Source: Arachis hypogaea | Lineage: Eukaryota > Streptophyta > Magnoliopsida > Fabales > Fabaceae | Reading direction: 5' to 3' | Assembly: GCF_003086295.3 (NCBI RefSeq) | Contig: NC_092046.1 | Coordinates: 106,557,363-106,621,362 of the forward strand | Length of the DNA stretch: 64,000 nucleotides | In this document: positions 1-12,413 of the stretch, piece by piece | Layout of the letters: the number at the start of each line of letters is the position of its first letter | How positions within the stretch are numbered: position 1 is the stretch's first letter | Made by a program: the position numbers and the translations under genes | The notes under the pieces: model-generated | Seen by the model: only the letters and a program-made list of their open reading frames with translations | Database searches by the model: none | Told to the model about the DNA's origin: nothing

Positions 1-1932
1 GGTTACCTCAACCTTTTTGAAAATCTCCACCATCTTTGGATCGAGCTCCATCTCCTTTCTAGATTTCCTAGCAGGGTGTGAAAAGGGGATAGGGATGGCA
101 TCCCTTGTAGCTTCAGCCTCTATTGGTGCGCTATTATCTGGTTGAGCTGCTTCTGTTTCAACCCTGTCATGTACTTCATCCTCCTCTTCAGTATCCTCCG
201 CCTCAACAATGTCTTCAACTGGGGTGTTGTCCTTTGAGCTTGGCTCCTCATGACTCCACTCTGGTAGTGTGGTACCGGAGCTCAAAGTGATGGCATTGAT
301 TCCACCTTTAGGGTTGGGCAGAGGTTGAAAAGGTAGCGCACTGGAGCTTGAAGGTTGATTGTTGGGGGTAGAAGGTGGTTCCAGCCGAGAGATGAGAGCT
401 TGTAAAGTGGAGGTAAGACCATTGATGCTAGAGGTAAGTGTATTCTAAAGGTCTTTCTGTCCTTGTGCAATAGAGTGAAGCGTCTCATCATTGGTAGAAG
501 AAGGGAAATAAGTAATTTAAGGGGCCTGCTGTTAGTTGTTCTGAGGTGCTTGGGACTGCCTTTGGTGAGGTGCTCTGTAAGGCTGGTTTTGGTTTTGCTG
601 TTGGTAAGGAGGGTTCTGCTGTCTGTTGTTATTGTTGTTCCACCTCTGATTCCCACTGTTGTCTCTGCCTCCTCAGTTGTAGTTGTCCCTCCATCCTTGG
701 TTGGAATTATCTCTCCAGCCTTGGTTGGAGTTATCTTGCCAAGCTTGATTGTAGCTTCCACCTTGGTTATATTTGCCGCCTTGTTGATAGTATCCTTGAT
801 TTGGACGATCATAGAAACTGTGAGTAGTTGCCAAGGTGTTGTCTTCTTATTGGAGCTGCGGGCACTCATCATAATGAGTATAATAGGCACATATTCCGCA
901 CACTCTCTAAGGAACCAACTGTTGACACTGTTGTTGTGGGGGAGACTGAGGTTGTTGTGGATTCAGCTGTAGCTGCTTCAGTATGTTGGTCATCTCTCCC
1001 AGAGTTTGTGTGAGAGCAGCAGTCTCACTACTAGAGGAAACCTCCACAATAGCCTTGGGATGGTTGTTCCTGTGCCTGACATTCCGAGTAGATTCAGCTA
1101 GATCGGTGATCAGTTACCACATTTCTGTCGCCGTCTTGTACTTCTTCAGAGAACCATTACTTGCAGCATCTAGGGTAGTCTTGTCCTGAGGCTTCATGCC
1201 TTGTGTCAAGTAGCTGATCAATACCAACTGGTCAATCTTGTGGTGGGGACATAAGTCTAGGAGATTCCTAAAGCGTTCCCAATACTCATAAAGAGTCTCT
1301 AATTCACCTTGGATAATATGGGAAATCTCCTTCCTCAGTCTATCTGTAACTTCACCTAGAAAGTATTTTTCCAGGAACTCCCTCCTGAGCAGATCCCAGT
1401 TGGTGACGACTGCTTCAAGTTGGGCGTAGAACCACTCCCTTGCCTTTCCCTCAAGAGAAAACGGGAAGGCATATAGCCAAATAGTGGTTTCATCTGCACC
1501 ATGATGCCTAGTAGTTGAGCAAGCTGTCTGAAAATCCCTGAGCCGCTTTATAAGCTCTTGAGCAGGTAAGCCATGAAACTTGGGTAGTAAGTTGATTAGG
1601 GCAGTCTTCAGTTCAAAATCAGCAGCCAGATTTGGGTGACGCACTTGATACGGATGCAGGGTAAAGTCCGGAGCTTCTGCTTCCTAGAGAGTAATTCTTC
1701 TAGGCTCCGCCATATTACCTGCACGTAAATCCACAGTATCAGTATAAAAGGAGCTTGTTTCTTCCTCAGATGGCGCTTCAGATTCGCCCTCAGATGAGAT
1801 TGGTGAATTGGTAAGAACCACTTCACTACCCTTAGAGGCTAACCGATGCCGAGATTGCCTAATTCGTGAAATAGTTCTTTCAAATTCAGAATCAAACGCG
1901 GCTAAGCTCGAGTCAGGTATTGAACGCGTCAT
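1..1932 (-). pseudogene. Element 1 gag (5' part of gag-pol), broken
   Basis: Ty3/gypsy Gag, the capsid/nucleocapsid precursor that assembles the cytoplasmic particle. The frame starts at the ATG at 1932 (MTRSIPDSS). A TAG at 1684-1686 divides an acidic N-terminal piece from the capsid domain (about 1644-1114), which carries the retrotransposon-gag signature (WLYAFPFSLEGKAREWFY, then LETLYEYWERFRNLL). Beyond a TAA near 1113 the same frame continues with a Gln-rich stretch, a CCHC-like knuckle (CGICAYYTHYDEC, about 855-895), Gly/Asn/Gln-rich repeats and an acidic linker, reaching SRKEMELDPKMVEIFKK near base 1, where the protease segment would begin. At least five in-frame stops make it a pseudogene. 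The N-terminal half is unrelated in detail to the gags of Elements 2, 3 and 6. Confidence 0.8.
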
Positions 1933-2040
1933 TCAATGAAAGAAACATACAGCTCATGGTAATAAAATAAAATAAAAATATGCGAATATGTAAAATTAAA
2001 ATTATTTACACCAACTAATAATTTAGCACGCTATTGCAAC

Positions 2041-2058
2041 TCCCCAGCAACGGCGCCA
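2041..2058 (-). other. Element 1 primer-binding site (tRNA-Asp type)
   Basis: The minus strand reads TGGCGCCGTTGCTGGGGA, one base different from the perfect 18-nt site in Elements 2, 3, 4 and 6. It lies 5 nt inside the LTR end at 2064. It would prime minus-strand DNA synthesis from the 3' end of a plant tRNA-Asp. Confidence 0.85.
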
Positions 2059-2063
2059 ACAAT

Positions 2064-3135
2064 TGACGTAGCAGAAATTTGCCAATTAAAAATTTATAAT
2101 AAGAACAGCGTTGCAAGTACAATTCTTAGCTGACGAAAAATCCACTTATCAATTTAGAAGGGTTGTCACATAATTAGAATAAAAATATTGCGAGTAGATA
2201 TCCCAGGTTGTCTCCCAACGAGTTGATAGAAGAGTGCTCTTTTATTAGTCAGGGGTTTTCTGAGAAATTTTTAGAGTTAGAGAACAAGAAATTAAATGAT
2301 TGTAAATTAAATCAACGAAAATTAGCAAGAGAATTTATATAATCAAAATAAAAGCCTTGACTGGGGAAAGATTAATTGGAAGTTCTATCCTTGTTGGATT
2401 TCCCCAAGTAGAATAGCAAGAGGTTGTTGTTTTCACTTAGTTAACCCTTACTAAATAAATGAAAGTCAAGTGATTGAGCTAACTCTTATTCGCAAGTCCT
2501 AATCCTCTCCTTATGGAAGGATTAGCATTAGTAAATAGAGAGTTAGCCAACAACTTCCAATTGAACTAACACTTGAGTATTCCAACTCAAGGGTCTCCTT
2601 TTAATCAACCCCTAAGTCAAGTTAGGAGTGTACTCCATTGACATGAATACAACGTTCACAGGCATGTAAAGGGAATAAGAAGAAGACATGATAAACTAAA
2701 TAAAATAATAACTGAAAAATAATTAAAGGTAAAAATAGTTCTTCGCATTAATAAATCCCAAATCCTTATCTGAACAGGGTTAATGGGCAATTAAAAAAGT
2801 AAAAGAATAAGAAAACAAATTAGAATAATGCAGCTTCAACGGAGGTAGTGACTCTTCTCAATATCCAAAGCAAAAGCATAAGAAGCATAAAAACTAAAAA
2901 CTATGAATGTGAAGAAACCTAGGGAAAGTGTGATTTTTCTCTCTAAGATTCTAATCTAAAATCTAAAAACTATGCGAATGAGAATGTGTGTTGAGTCTCT
3001 GCTTGTCCCCTGTCTCTAGTCTGTATTTCTGGGCCGAAAATTGGGTCCAAACTCAGTCCAAAATCGCCCCCAGCATTTTCTGTGATTTCTGCAGGTAGCG
3101 CATGTCACGCGTACGCGTCAGTCACGTGTACGCGT
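2064..3135 (-). repeat. Element 1 5' LTR, piece 1 (primer-site end)
   Basis: The LTR terminus TGACGTAG on the plus strand corresponds to ...CTACGTCA at the 3' end of the LTR. AT-rich, no gene. At 3096-3135 it carries the start of a CpG-rich ACGCGTACGCGT array, which is where Element 2 inserted. Target duplication CGCGT at 3131-3135. Confidence 0.8.
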
Positions 3136-3399
3136 TGATGCTAGGGCATTTTGGCCAGTTTCACTGACCTTTTCTTTACTGTTTTAGGGTAGTTTCATGC
3201 ATTTTCTTAGTTAATAAGCAAGTTTTGGGTAGATAATCACTTACATCTTGATTCAAGCAAACATTGTGAATTTTATATGACTTTATGAGAATTATGCATG
3301 AATTGAGTGATAAAATAGATTATGCATGATCTCATGAGTTAGAACCTAGCTTTGATGCACTTTACTTGCTTGATTTCAGGACAAAGGAAGCAAGGAAGA

Positions 3400-4232
3400 T
3401 GCCACGTTAATAGCCACGTTAGTCTAACTAACGTGACCATTAACGTGGAATGGGAGCTAACTTGCAACATTAATGAGAAAAGTGATCGCCAATAACGCCT
3501 TTGTGAGCCATCATAACCCACGTTAGTTGCCACGTTAACTACATCAACGTGGAAGCTAACGTGGAGGAAAAGTAAAGCTCCAACGTTAGTGGTAAAAGTG
3601 AATGCCATTAACGTTGGAAAAAGGGGCACACCTAGCCACGTTAAGAGTCATGTTAATTACATTAACGTGAACTCTAACGTGGAAGGAACAAAAAAGTGCC
3701 AACGTTAGTGACACTCACCTTTGTCACTAACGTTGGACCAAGCCACCATTAGCCACATTAGTTACATTAACATGGAAGCTAACGTGGAGGAAAGAAATGA
3801 TGAGCCAACGTTAGTGACACTCACCTTTGTTACTAACGTTGGAGATGGCAATCACCACCACGTTAGTGGCCATGTTAATACAATTAACGTGAGAAGGGGC
3901 GTTTGGAGCATTAGTGACAAAGGTAAGTATCACTAACGCTCTCGAGGCTGAGGCATACCCACGTTAGGAGTCACGTTAGCCACACTAACGTGGACTCTAA
4001 CGTAGGGAGGAAGGGCAACAAGCAAGCGTTATTGGAAAAGGTGAATGCCAATAACATTTGCGAAGGACCAGGAGGCAACGTTAGTGGTCACGTTAGTGCC
4101 ACTAACTTTGAAGTTAACGTGGACCATCTTGGGTTAGGAACGTTAGTGAAAAAGGTGATCGTCACTAACGTTCTCGAACCCACATTTTCACTTAACGTTA
4201 ACACCACTAACGTCCTAACTAACGTCCATGCC
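3400..4232 (+). repeat. Array of palindromic AACGTTAG / CACGTTA...TAACGTG motifs in Element 2 LTR
   Basis: Several dozen copies of the core (C)(A)ACGTTA or its complement TAACGT(G)(G), spaced about 15-50 bp and mostly paired as inverted arms, for example CCACGTTA...TTAACGTGG. One unit is a perfect 15-bp stem (CCAACGTTAGTGACA, 3699-3713; complement 3722-3736) with an 8-nt loop; a near-copy starts at about 3805. The array lies upstream of the TATA-like box, so in U3. The same array occurs in the 3' LTR (23121-23438 and 34175-34692). Confidence 0.9.
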
Positions 4233-4350
4233 TAACTCACACTTTCTCTGCAAGCAAAGCTGAGCCCACTGAAGACTGCAACTGCTTCAACTAAAGATCC
4301 AAAAGCCCATATCTAAGACTTGAAGAGCCAACTAGAAGATCAGAAGAGTA

Positions 4351-4359
4351 CTATATATA
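4351..4359 (+). promoter_or_regulatory. Putative TATA box of Element 2 LTR
   Basis: CTATATATAG followed by a GAACTAGTGAGAGAGC leader-like stretch and, about 90 bp on, a TGTATATTTTAC element. The position downstream of the motif array suits a U3/R boundary. Weak evidence, sequence only. Confidence 0.45.
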
Positions 4360-5015
4360 GGAGTAGTTTTGAACTAGTGAGAGAGCTTTTTGCATTTTGG
4401 AGAACTACACTCTGTATATTTTACTTTCTCTGTAACTTCTAGTTTTAGTTTTCATAATGTACGTTACACTTATGCTTTCCATTCCCAGAGCTATGAACAA
4501 CTAAACCCCTTTCATTGGGTTAGGGAGCTCTGTTGTAAATTGATAGATCAATAATAGTTTTCATTATTTTTCTTCTTTCTTTTCTCTTGGTTTTACTATA
4601 AAGCTTTCAATCTTCATCCTATTGGGTAGTTATCTTGGAAAAGAAGCTATTCATACTTGGATCTCTTCGAACCTTGGAAGAGGAATGAAGAGATCATGCT
4701 AGAAATGCTTTCTCATGTTGGACCAAATTAGGGTTTGGATGGATACGGTGACATATAATCCTACCAATACTTTGATTTGGGAATACATGTGGTATAACCA
4801 GTGACCATACTTCATCTCTTCTCATGAGCAATTAGACCAAGGAATTGGCTATTGATCAAGATTTGAGAGATTGGGTTGCCAAGGAATTGGAATCCAATCA
4901 CTTAAGATTGCCAAGGAGATCAATGAATGCATTGATTGAGGAAGAGATGAGAATGAACTTGATCCAGAGAATACAACATCTCATGTGCCCAATGAATCCC
5001 CCATTTCTGATCTTA

Positions 5016-8000
5016 CGTAACAACCCTGATTTTCGAGTATGCGAGATCTTTTCCGAAGGCACGAATTTTGCCAGAAGATCAGTAAAGGGAACACCTCTTC
5101 TATATCAACAATTATCTCAATCCTCATTGTCATTATGTCATCCTTAAGTTAGAACCTCCTCTGAGGCAAGCTCGATAATGCAATTGCGAAGAACCTTGTT
5201 TTTGAACCGTATCGGTTGGCAAATTTGATTCTGATTTTCGTAAATAGTCTCTGTTTGACGAACCAGACTCGATTCATGATAGGAGAGAGATAATAGTATA
5301 ATATTTTCATTATATTAGTATTAGAAAATTCTTGAATGACATTATAAGGTTACCTGGTCTGTTTTTGTTAAAAACAGAAAATCGGTTTAACCGGGTTTAT
5401 GGTTTACTGGTGCAGCTTAGCACCAGCACTCTCTGATGAATTTATCAATGCTAAGGCCTCATTATACATGTTCTATTCTCATAATAAATATGTTACTAGT
5501 TTTATTTATGCTAGTAGCTCAGAAAATAATTTTTAGAGATGTTTTTACAAGTGTTCCGATACATCTAGTTTTAGTAGTTATACATCTGAGAAATTTTTAT
5601 ATTATTTTAACCCACCTCCAAGCCAACCAATCACAACTCGCCCTACACCCCCAAGACCTCCAAGGCTGTCTCATTTCATCATTTTGGCCGAAAATAACAA
5701 GAGAGAAAAGAGAGAAACTTTCATGAACACTTAATCTTCAAAGCTTGATTTCTTCTGAACTAAAACTCAAATCAAAACTCCGATTTCACCAAAATGATCT
5801 TCTCTTCTTCCTCTACATAACCATGTAACTTATCAAGGATGGAAATAAGGTGAGATGGCTGTCTCCTTCCCTCTTCAATTCGGTTTTCAAGGAAACATGC
5901 TTAAACAAGTGTTTTCTTGATGTTCTTCCTTAGATCTCTTGCTTAGCTTGACTTGTGGGCGAAAGATCTTTGATTTCCTGAACGTTTAAGGTGAGGATAA
6001 CCTTACTAAGATGCTTCTGAAGTTCGTTTAGTTGATGTTTTAGAGTTTTAAAGTTGTTCTTGATGTGTTTTAGGAGGAAAAAGTGCTTTAAGAACACTTT
6101 AAAGAGTAACCGGATTTGGAGCAGCAAATCAAGGTAGGGATTGACGAATTTAATCTTGATTGATTGTGTTTGAGTTGTTTGATTATGATATGGTTTGGCT
6201 GTGCTTGAAATTGATTGTTTGTATGAGTAATTCTTGTTGAAATTTTGGTGAAAATTTGATGAAATTTGATAAAATTCAAGCTATGAATGTGTGTTCTTGT
6301 GGCTGCTGGAAAATGAAACCCTAGAGCTTAAATTGAGGATTAATTTGTGTTAAAATCATATAGAAAAGATGGGGTTTTAGTGGCTGGAAATTTATTTTGA
6401 ATTTTGGTAAAAATCGGTTGCTGAAAAGACTGAAAAACGGGTAAAAACAGAGAAAGAATTTGAAGAATATACGAAGAACACGAAGAACACTTTAAGTGTG
6501 GTGAAGAACATTAAAGAACACCTTTTAGATCTTAGAAAGGGCAAGGAAGTAAAATTTTTGGTGTTTAAGGGGTTATATGGTAATTTCTGGAAGTTACGGT
6601 GGTAAAAGTAGAAATATTAAAAGTTACGGGTGGTAAAAAGTGAATTTTAAAGGTTAAAAGTAAAAGGTAAGTTAATTTTCAAAAATTTAGTATTAAAATA
6701 ATAAATAATAATAAAATACTAAATAATAATATTTAATTAAAAATAATATTTTAATAAAAATAATAAAATAATGCGAAAAGGCAGTTTTCTGTAAAAGCTT
6801 TAGAAAGACAACTTTAAGCGCAGAATCTCATAATTACCTTCATAAAACACTTAGGGAGTGGTAAAAACATATTAGTGAGGCAAAGATAAAGGAAAGATAA
6901 AAAGTTAAAGAAGAGATAAAAACCAAAGAAAATTCTGTAAAGTTTTAATGACAGAAAAACAGACAGAAAATAAGCCATATCTAGGACTAGTTTCTAGGTA
7001 ATGTCGTGCTGCAGGGTGTAAACCGACACATGAGCTCATGGCCTGCATAGGACAGACATGCATCATACTTGGTTGCGCATTTCCTCTGTTATGATTGTTG
7101 TTTGAATGTATGCTTTCTTTGTTTTCATTCTATTCTCTGTGTCTGTGTTTTGTTTTCTTGTATTCTTTTGTTTGTGTTTTGCTTTCTTAGTTTCTTTATT
7201 TATCTGTAACTTCTGTTTACTGTTTTTCTGTATTTTGCTATATGTCTGCTAAGCGACACAGAATTAATGAAATTAACTAATAACCCCGGCCCTACTAAGA
7301 ACTCCCCAATTCTTACCCCTTCTCTCTCCCTTCCCCCTTCAGATGGAAGTAAGAGTACCTTACAGTAGCTCGTTGATGATGGTTCTGCAAAGAGGATTCT
7401 GCTCTAGATAGTCTTCTGAGTCTAGGGTGAATATCGTTCCCTGTTTATATGTATATACTATGAGACCAGCCAATGTCTACACCCCGTTTGTTCTTGAACT
7501 TTAACTTAAATCCTGTGTACGAGACTCCTGTTGTGTGGCTACTTCATGAGGTACCAGAGAGACGTCCAGTGGAAAAGTCTGATCGTGCAGAGGAGTAGCA
7601 GATGATGTTCTACCTTTTGATGATGATCCACCTGACTTGAGTTTTGATGACTTAGAACGTATTTTCCCTCGCTTTAGAAGTTTAGAGGGACTAAGTGAGT
7701 ATAGAGTCTAGGCTAGCCTAGGTGCCAACTTAGGGACCTCTTGAACAGGTCAGGACCTGGGATGTTGTATGTATGTATATGTATATAGTTATTATCTAGC
7801 TATATCTAGGGGTGTTCTAACTAAAAGTCTATACTTAAATAAAAATTGGATCACTGAATGTTGTTGACTGCTTGTGATGTATTTATGTGTGGTTGTTTAT
7901 AACTGTTTTATCTGTTATCAGTTGTGAATTGATTATAAATTATTCCGTCTATTAATCCAAATGTTTTCAAAAAAAATACACCTCGCAAATTAACTACGCT

Positions 8001-8112
8001 TTTAACAACGAATCAGGCTCATATGATAAATAATAGATAATAATTAGGAAGAAAAATTGGTAGCGCTCAGTTTCCGATATGATCTAGACATATTAAAAAT
8101 TGGGTCGTTGTA
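5016..8112 (+). mobile_element. Apparent 3.1-kb solo LTR (chromovirus-like) inside Element 2 5' LTR
   Basis: The undisturbed 3' LTR of Element 2 reads straight through TCTGATCTTACCC (35477-35489). Here the same sequence is split with a duplicated TCTTA (5011-5015 and 8113-8117) around 3097 bp. Ends are CGTAACAACCC and GGGTCGTTGTA, so canonical TG...CA ends would each have one substitution. No gag or pol similarity is seen inside. The stretch CATAGGACAGACATGCATCAT near 7045 resembles 44990-45015 in the chromovirus-like LTR, which suggests the same superfamily. A complete non-coding transposon with unusual ends is the alternative. Confidence 0.65.
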
Positions 8113-8449
8113 TCTTACCCATTCTCTTTACTTTCTACCATTTACTTTTATGTTCATCTTCCCCATTCCCCATTTAAGATTCAGCAATTTACTTTCCGTC
8201 ATTTACATTCAGTTTTTTATTTCCAGCATTTACATTTTCTATCATTTACTTTCCCGCCATTTAATTTCCTGCAATTCTCAAATCAAATTCTGCTTAGCTC
8301 AACTAGAACATTCCTCCAATTAAAGTTGCTTGACCAATCAATCCCTATGGGATTCGACCTCACTCTATTGTGAGTTTTTACTTGACAACAATTCGGTATA
8401 CTTGCCGAGGGAAATCTGTTGAGAGACAAGTTTCCGTGCATCAAGTTTA

Positions 8450-8467
8450 TGGCGCCGTTGCCGGGGA
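8450..8467 (+). other. Element 2 primer-binding site (tRNA-Asp type)
   Basis: TGGCGCCGTTGCCGGGGA, 6 nt after the LTR end (CATCA|AGTTTA). Identical to the sites in Elements 3, 4 and 6, so all would use the same primer tRNA. The following 265 bp (8468-8732) is an untranslated leader with no gene. Confidence 0.92.
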
Positions 8468-8732
8468 TTGATTTTGTATCAACAATGATTAAATTGGTGA
8501 ATAACTAGATTGAGCATTTTTCTTTTGTTTTATTTAATTTCTGTTTGATTGATTCACTTTCAGTTTCAGTTATTTTCTTCCCATTACCCCTACCCGTTTG
8601 TGGTGTTCTCTTGTTTGTTACAATTTAGTTCACTAACCCACTAACTGTTTGATAAATTGTATCACTCACACTAACAGCATTTTTTAACAAGAATACTCTC
8701 TATCTCCCTTTTGCTTTGGCCTTGTTGGTTGT

Positions 8733-11012
8733 ATGACAGGTAGAAGAAGTGGGGCTTCAACTTCTTTTGATTCTGAACCTGAGAGGATCTTCCTTAGATT
8801 AAGGAGGGAAGCAAGAGGAAAGAGAGTTGTTGGTGCTGAGGAAGAGGAAGAGTACTTTGAACCAGACATGGATGAGAATATGGAGAACCATCATGAAGAA
8901 GAGGATGACAACCATGGCAGAGAAGGTCCAGCAAATCATGCTGGGCAAGAGAGAAGAGTTCTGGGCTCTTACATCAATCCAAACCCAGGAAACTGTGGAA
9001 GTAGCATCCAAAACCCAACCATACATGCTAATAACTTTGAACTAAAGCCACAGCTCATCACCCTTGTTCAGAACAACTGTTCATTTGGAGGAAGTGTTCA
9101 AGAAGACCCCAATCAACATCTCACCACATTCCTGAGGATATGTGATACTGTGAAGTCTAATGGTGTTCATCCTGACACCTATAGACTACTTCTGTTTCCC
9201 TTCTCACTCAAGGACAAAGCATCTAAATGGCTGGAATCCTTCCTGAATGAGAGTTTAACAACCTGGGAAGATGTGGTGAACAAATTCTTGGTGAGATTCT
9301 ATCCTCCTCAAAGAATCAACAGGTTGAGAGATGAGGTACAAACCTTCAGGCAACAAGATGGTGAAACTCTCTATGAAGCATGGGAGAGGTTTAAGGACTT
9401 GACAAGAAGGTGCCCGCCAGATATGTTCAATGAATGGGTGTAGTTACACATTTTCTATGAAGGCCTTTCTTATGAATCAAAGAAGGCAGTAGACCACTCA
9501 TCTGGGGGATCTCTGAACAAGAAGAAGACCATTGAAGAAGCCATAGATGTCATTGAGACTGTAGCTGAGAATGACTACTTTTATGCTTCTGAAAGAGGCA
9601 ACACTAGAGGAGTGATGGAGCTAAACAACGTGGATGCACTGATGGCCCAAAACAAGATGATCACCAAGCAGCTGGCTGACCTTACCAAGAAGATAGAGAG
9701 GAACCAAGTGGCAGCAATCACCACCTCATCAGCAACCCAAGAAGGAGTGAATGCAGAAGCAGAGGGTGATCAGGAACAAGCCAACTACATTGAAAACTCA
9801 CCTAGGCAGACCCATGATCCATACTCCAAAACTTATAATCCCGGTTGGAGAAACCACCCAAACTTTAGGTGGGAAAATCAACAAGATCAAGGCCAAGATC
9901 AGAGACGTCACAACCCCAACAACAATGCGGCTCACCAACATTCCACACAGAGATCATATCAGCACCCACCTAACAACACCTCTCAACATCCATATCAAAA
10001 CCAAAATGGCCATCCTCATCCCTCCAACACCAACTCACCATCATCCGAAGATAGACTCTTAAGGATTGAGACTCTACTTGAAGGCATATGTAAGGAACTC
10101 CAAGATAACAAGGTGTTCAAGGAGGAGGTGCGAGCCAATATCAAAAACCAGGGAGACACTATTAAGAGGCTAGAATTTCAAGTGGGATACCTCTCTGAGA
10201 AGATTCTCAAACCTACTGACAGCTTCCCAAGTGAGACAGAGAAAAACCCAAGAGGTGAAGCAAAGAAAGTAAGATGGGAGGAATGCAAGATGGCCACTAT
10301 AAGTGATAGGGAGACTGAGGAAGAGCTGAACAAACCCTTCGAACACTATGGAGATACTTCAGTAGAGAAGCAGGAAGAGGGTCACAAAAAAACCAAAATT
10401 ACACAGAAGGAGATGCTGAAACTCTATGCACCTTTTCCCCAAAGGCTCAAGGGTGGTGTAGAAAAGAGAATATACTCAAAGTTCCTTGATATGTTTGCAT
10501 CTCTCCATGTAAACATACCATTCATCAAGGCTCTCCAACAAATGCCCTCATACATTAAGTATATGAAGGAGCTGCTGACTAGGAAAAGCTCACTCAAGCG
10601 AGGACAAACAATAGTGATGAATAAGGAGTGCAGTGCTCTCATTCAACCAGAGTTTCCTACAAAAAGGAAGGACCCAGGGAGTTTTCACATCTCTTGTGCC
10701 ATAGGAGAAACAATGTTTGATAAAGGACTCTGTGACCTGGGAGCAAGCATCAACTTAATGCCTTTATCCCTTATGAAGAAGCTGCAGATCAATGAGCTAA
10801 TGCCCACAGACGTAGTCATCAGGCTGGCCGACAAAACTCAAAAACAAACAGTAGGAGTGGTTGAAAACGTGTTGGTGAAGGTTGGGAACTACTTCCTTCC
10901 CACGGACTTTGTCATATTGGAAATGGAAGAAAGTCACCTTCACCCAATCATATTGGGAAGACCATTCCTAGCTACAGCCAGAGCACTCATAGACGTGGAG
11001 CGAGAGAGCTAA
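8733..11012 (+). pseudogene. Element 2 gag-protease, one amber stop and a 3' frameshift
   Basis: Particle-forming Gag followed by a retropepsin-type protease. ATG at 8733 (MTGRRSGAS). An acidic N-terminal region is followed by a capsid domain with RLLLFPFSLKDKASKWL and ETLYEAWERFKDLTRRCPP. A TAG at 9441-9443 interrupts NEWV|LHIFYEGL, but the same frame continues for 523 more codons. After it come a coiled-coil-like stretch (about 9612-9720), a Gln/Asn/His-rich basic stretch (9800-10060, in place of an obvious zinc knuckle), then the segment before the protease and the active site CDLGASINLMP (about 10731). The frame ends IILGRPFLATARALIDVERES; homologues continue ALIDVQQGEITLRV, so a frameshift near 11003 is likely. 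Only these two defects break a 760-codon frame. Confidence 0.85.
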
Positions 11013-11557
11013 TACTGAGGATACATGACGAACAACTCGCATTCAATATCTTCAAACCCTCACAAGAAGCAGATCAGGAAAACAAGGAACAAAGGGGAGA
11101 GCATGACAAAGCACTGATGGAAGAAACAAGCATTGAAGCACAAGCTGTACACCTGGGAATCCCTTTGGTTGACAAACAAGACAGTCAGCAGTTGTCACAG
11201 CTAAAGGAAAACTAGGAGGAACCTAAATCACCAGAGTTATATGAGACCAGCAAAAAAATTTCTTTGGAAAAAGAGACTACAAAGAGCAGAGCAACATCAA
11301 AAAGAACAAAGAAGAAGGCACCAAGGAGATGGAGGAACAAGAAGGTCCCTACAGAGGACTTCTCTCCAGGGGATAAAGTGATCTAAGCTTATTTCTCAGA
11401 TATCCCACCTCATCTCCCCACCATCCCATCTCAGCTACCTAAAGTTTTCACCATCAACAGAATTCTCTCCTTAGAACATGTGGAGATTCTTGATGAAGCC
11501 AATGGAGATAGATTTACTGCGAGGGGGGAAGATTTGAAGCATTACCAACCACCCTGA
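11003..11557 (+). pseudogene. Element 2 protease-linker and integrase C-terminal remnant (RT/RH/IN core missing)
   Basis: Shifted by one frame from the gag-protease ORF, translation continues RELILRIHDEQLAF, matching the position of GEITLRVNDDEFKL after the protease in Element 6. It then runs through a charged Lys/Glu-rich linker to FSPGDKV (about 11365) and HVEILDEANGDRFTARGE, ending DLKHYQPP and TGA at 11555-11557. The last part aligns by position and wording with the integrase tail of Element 6 ([32 protein letters not shown]). Two stops lie inside. I infer an old internal deletion that joined the protease to the integrase tail and removed about 3 kb of polymerase. Confidence 0.6.
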
Positions 11558-11598
11558 CAAAGTCAAAACGTCAAGCTAGTGACGCTAAAGAAGCGCTT

Positions 11599-11616
11599 CA
11601 TGGGAGGCAACCCATG
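11599..11616 (+). ncRNA. Conserved post-gag/pol RNA hairpin, Element 2 version
   Basis: CATGGG-AGGCAA-CCCATG: a six-base-pair stem with an AGGCAA loop, 42 nt after the last codon of the integrase remnant. Preceded by GCTAAAGAAGCGCTT, as in Element 6. Compensating stem changes in Elements 4, 5 and 6 support an RNA structure. Confidence 0.6.
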
Positions 11617-12413
11617 TTTTATATGCTTTAAAGTAGTTAATAATGCAAGGTTCATGAATTCCAAATCAACTTTGACATATACTTGAATGAATCCTTGTAT
11701 GCAGCACATAGTGAAGAACAAGTTTGGTGTTCAAGGTATACTAAGAAGAGCATAAATGCAATTCATATCATGTTACTCTTAGAGCCTTGAACAAAACTTT
11801 GTACACCACATGGACACAAACTAAGTTTGGTGTCACCAATGTTGCATACATGAACAATTAAAAAGTCAGTTGGTTTGCATTCATGAATAGCACTTAGTTA
11901 GTTAGAAACAAAAATTTTAAAAAGTAGTTATCCCAATTTTTTTAAAAAATTTTGCCGCCAACATCCACAATTTCATTAATCACATCCCTTTTATTTTGTA
12001 GAAAAAATTGATGGGACAATTGAAGGAGGAGGGTTCGGCCACCACAAAAGGAGAGGACTATACACGTGTCTTCAAGGGGAATGTATTGGGAAATGTTGTC
12101 ATGCAACATTGAAAGAATGACACGCTTGGAAATCGAACCAACCCCATCATAAAGTTGATGATCCTTGTGCTCATCCCATGCTAAACCCCATCCGTTCATC
12201 ATACACCCACACCATCAATCCACACCTTTCATTTACTCTCCACTCTTCTATATAAGTAGTCCCTAGTCCGTACCTCCCTTCACATTCCAACGCCCACTTC
12301 TTCAAGCTTCTTACTCTCGAAATACAATTCTCCAAGCTACACCCTATCCAAACCCAATCGAATTCCACCAGCAACTCATACTCCTCACCACTTTTACATA
12401 TCAACTCCTATTC
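11617..12413 (+). other. Element 2 spacer between hairpin and ORF2
   Basis: Non-coding. Holds two AAGTTTGGTGT motifs (11720-11731 and 11823-11834) that copy the motif at the 3' LTR boundary (22845-22856). It also has a TATATAAGTAGT stretch at about 12249 followed by a C/T-rich run to 12413. No gene recognised. Confidence 0.55.

Larger units (their letters stand above)
3136..8443 (+). repeat. Element 2 5' LTR (contains a solo LTR at 5016-8112)
   Basis: Matches the 3' LTR (22858-35812) base for base over long stretches once nested elements are removed. Contains the CACGTTAG/CTAACGTGG array (3400-4232), a TATA-like box at 4351-4359, a transcribed-looking stretch to 5015 and, after the solo LTR, a short terminal part with ATTTAC-rich repeats (8118-8330). 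No gene. Confidence 0.88.

Noticed and set aside
282..1013. Plus-strand and minus-strand frames across the left end
   Set aside because: They mirror the Gln/Asn/Gly-rich minus-strand gag of Element 1 and have no family features of their own.
5016..8112. DNA transposon with terminal inverted repeats
   Set aside because: Terminal similarity is only about 7 of 11 bases, there is no transposase, and blocks shared with the chromovirus-like LTR favour a solo LTR.
12171..12404. Minus-strand frames upstream of ORF2
   Set aside because: Non-coding leader of Element 2; no similarity or codon bias supports them.
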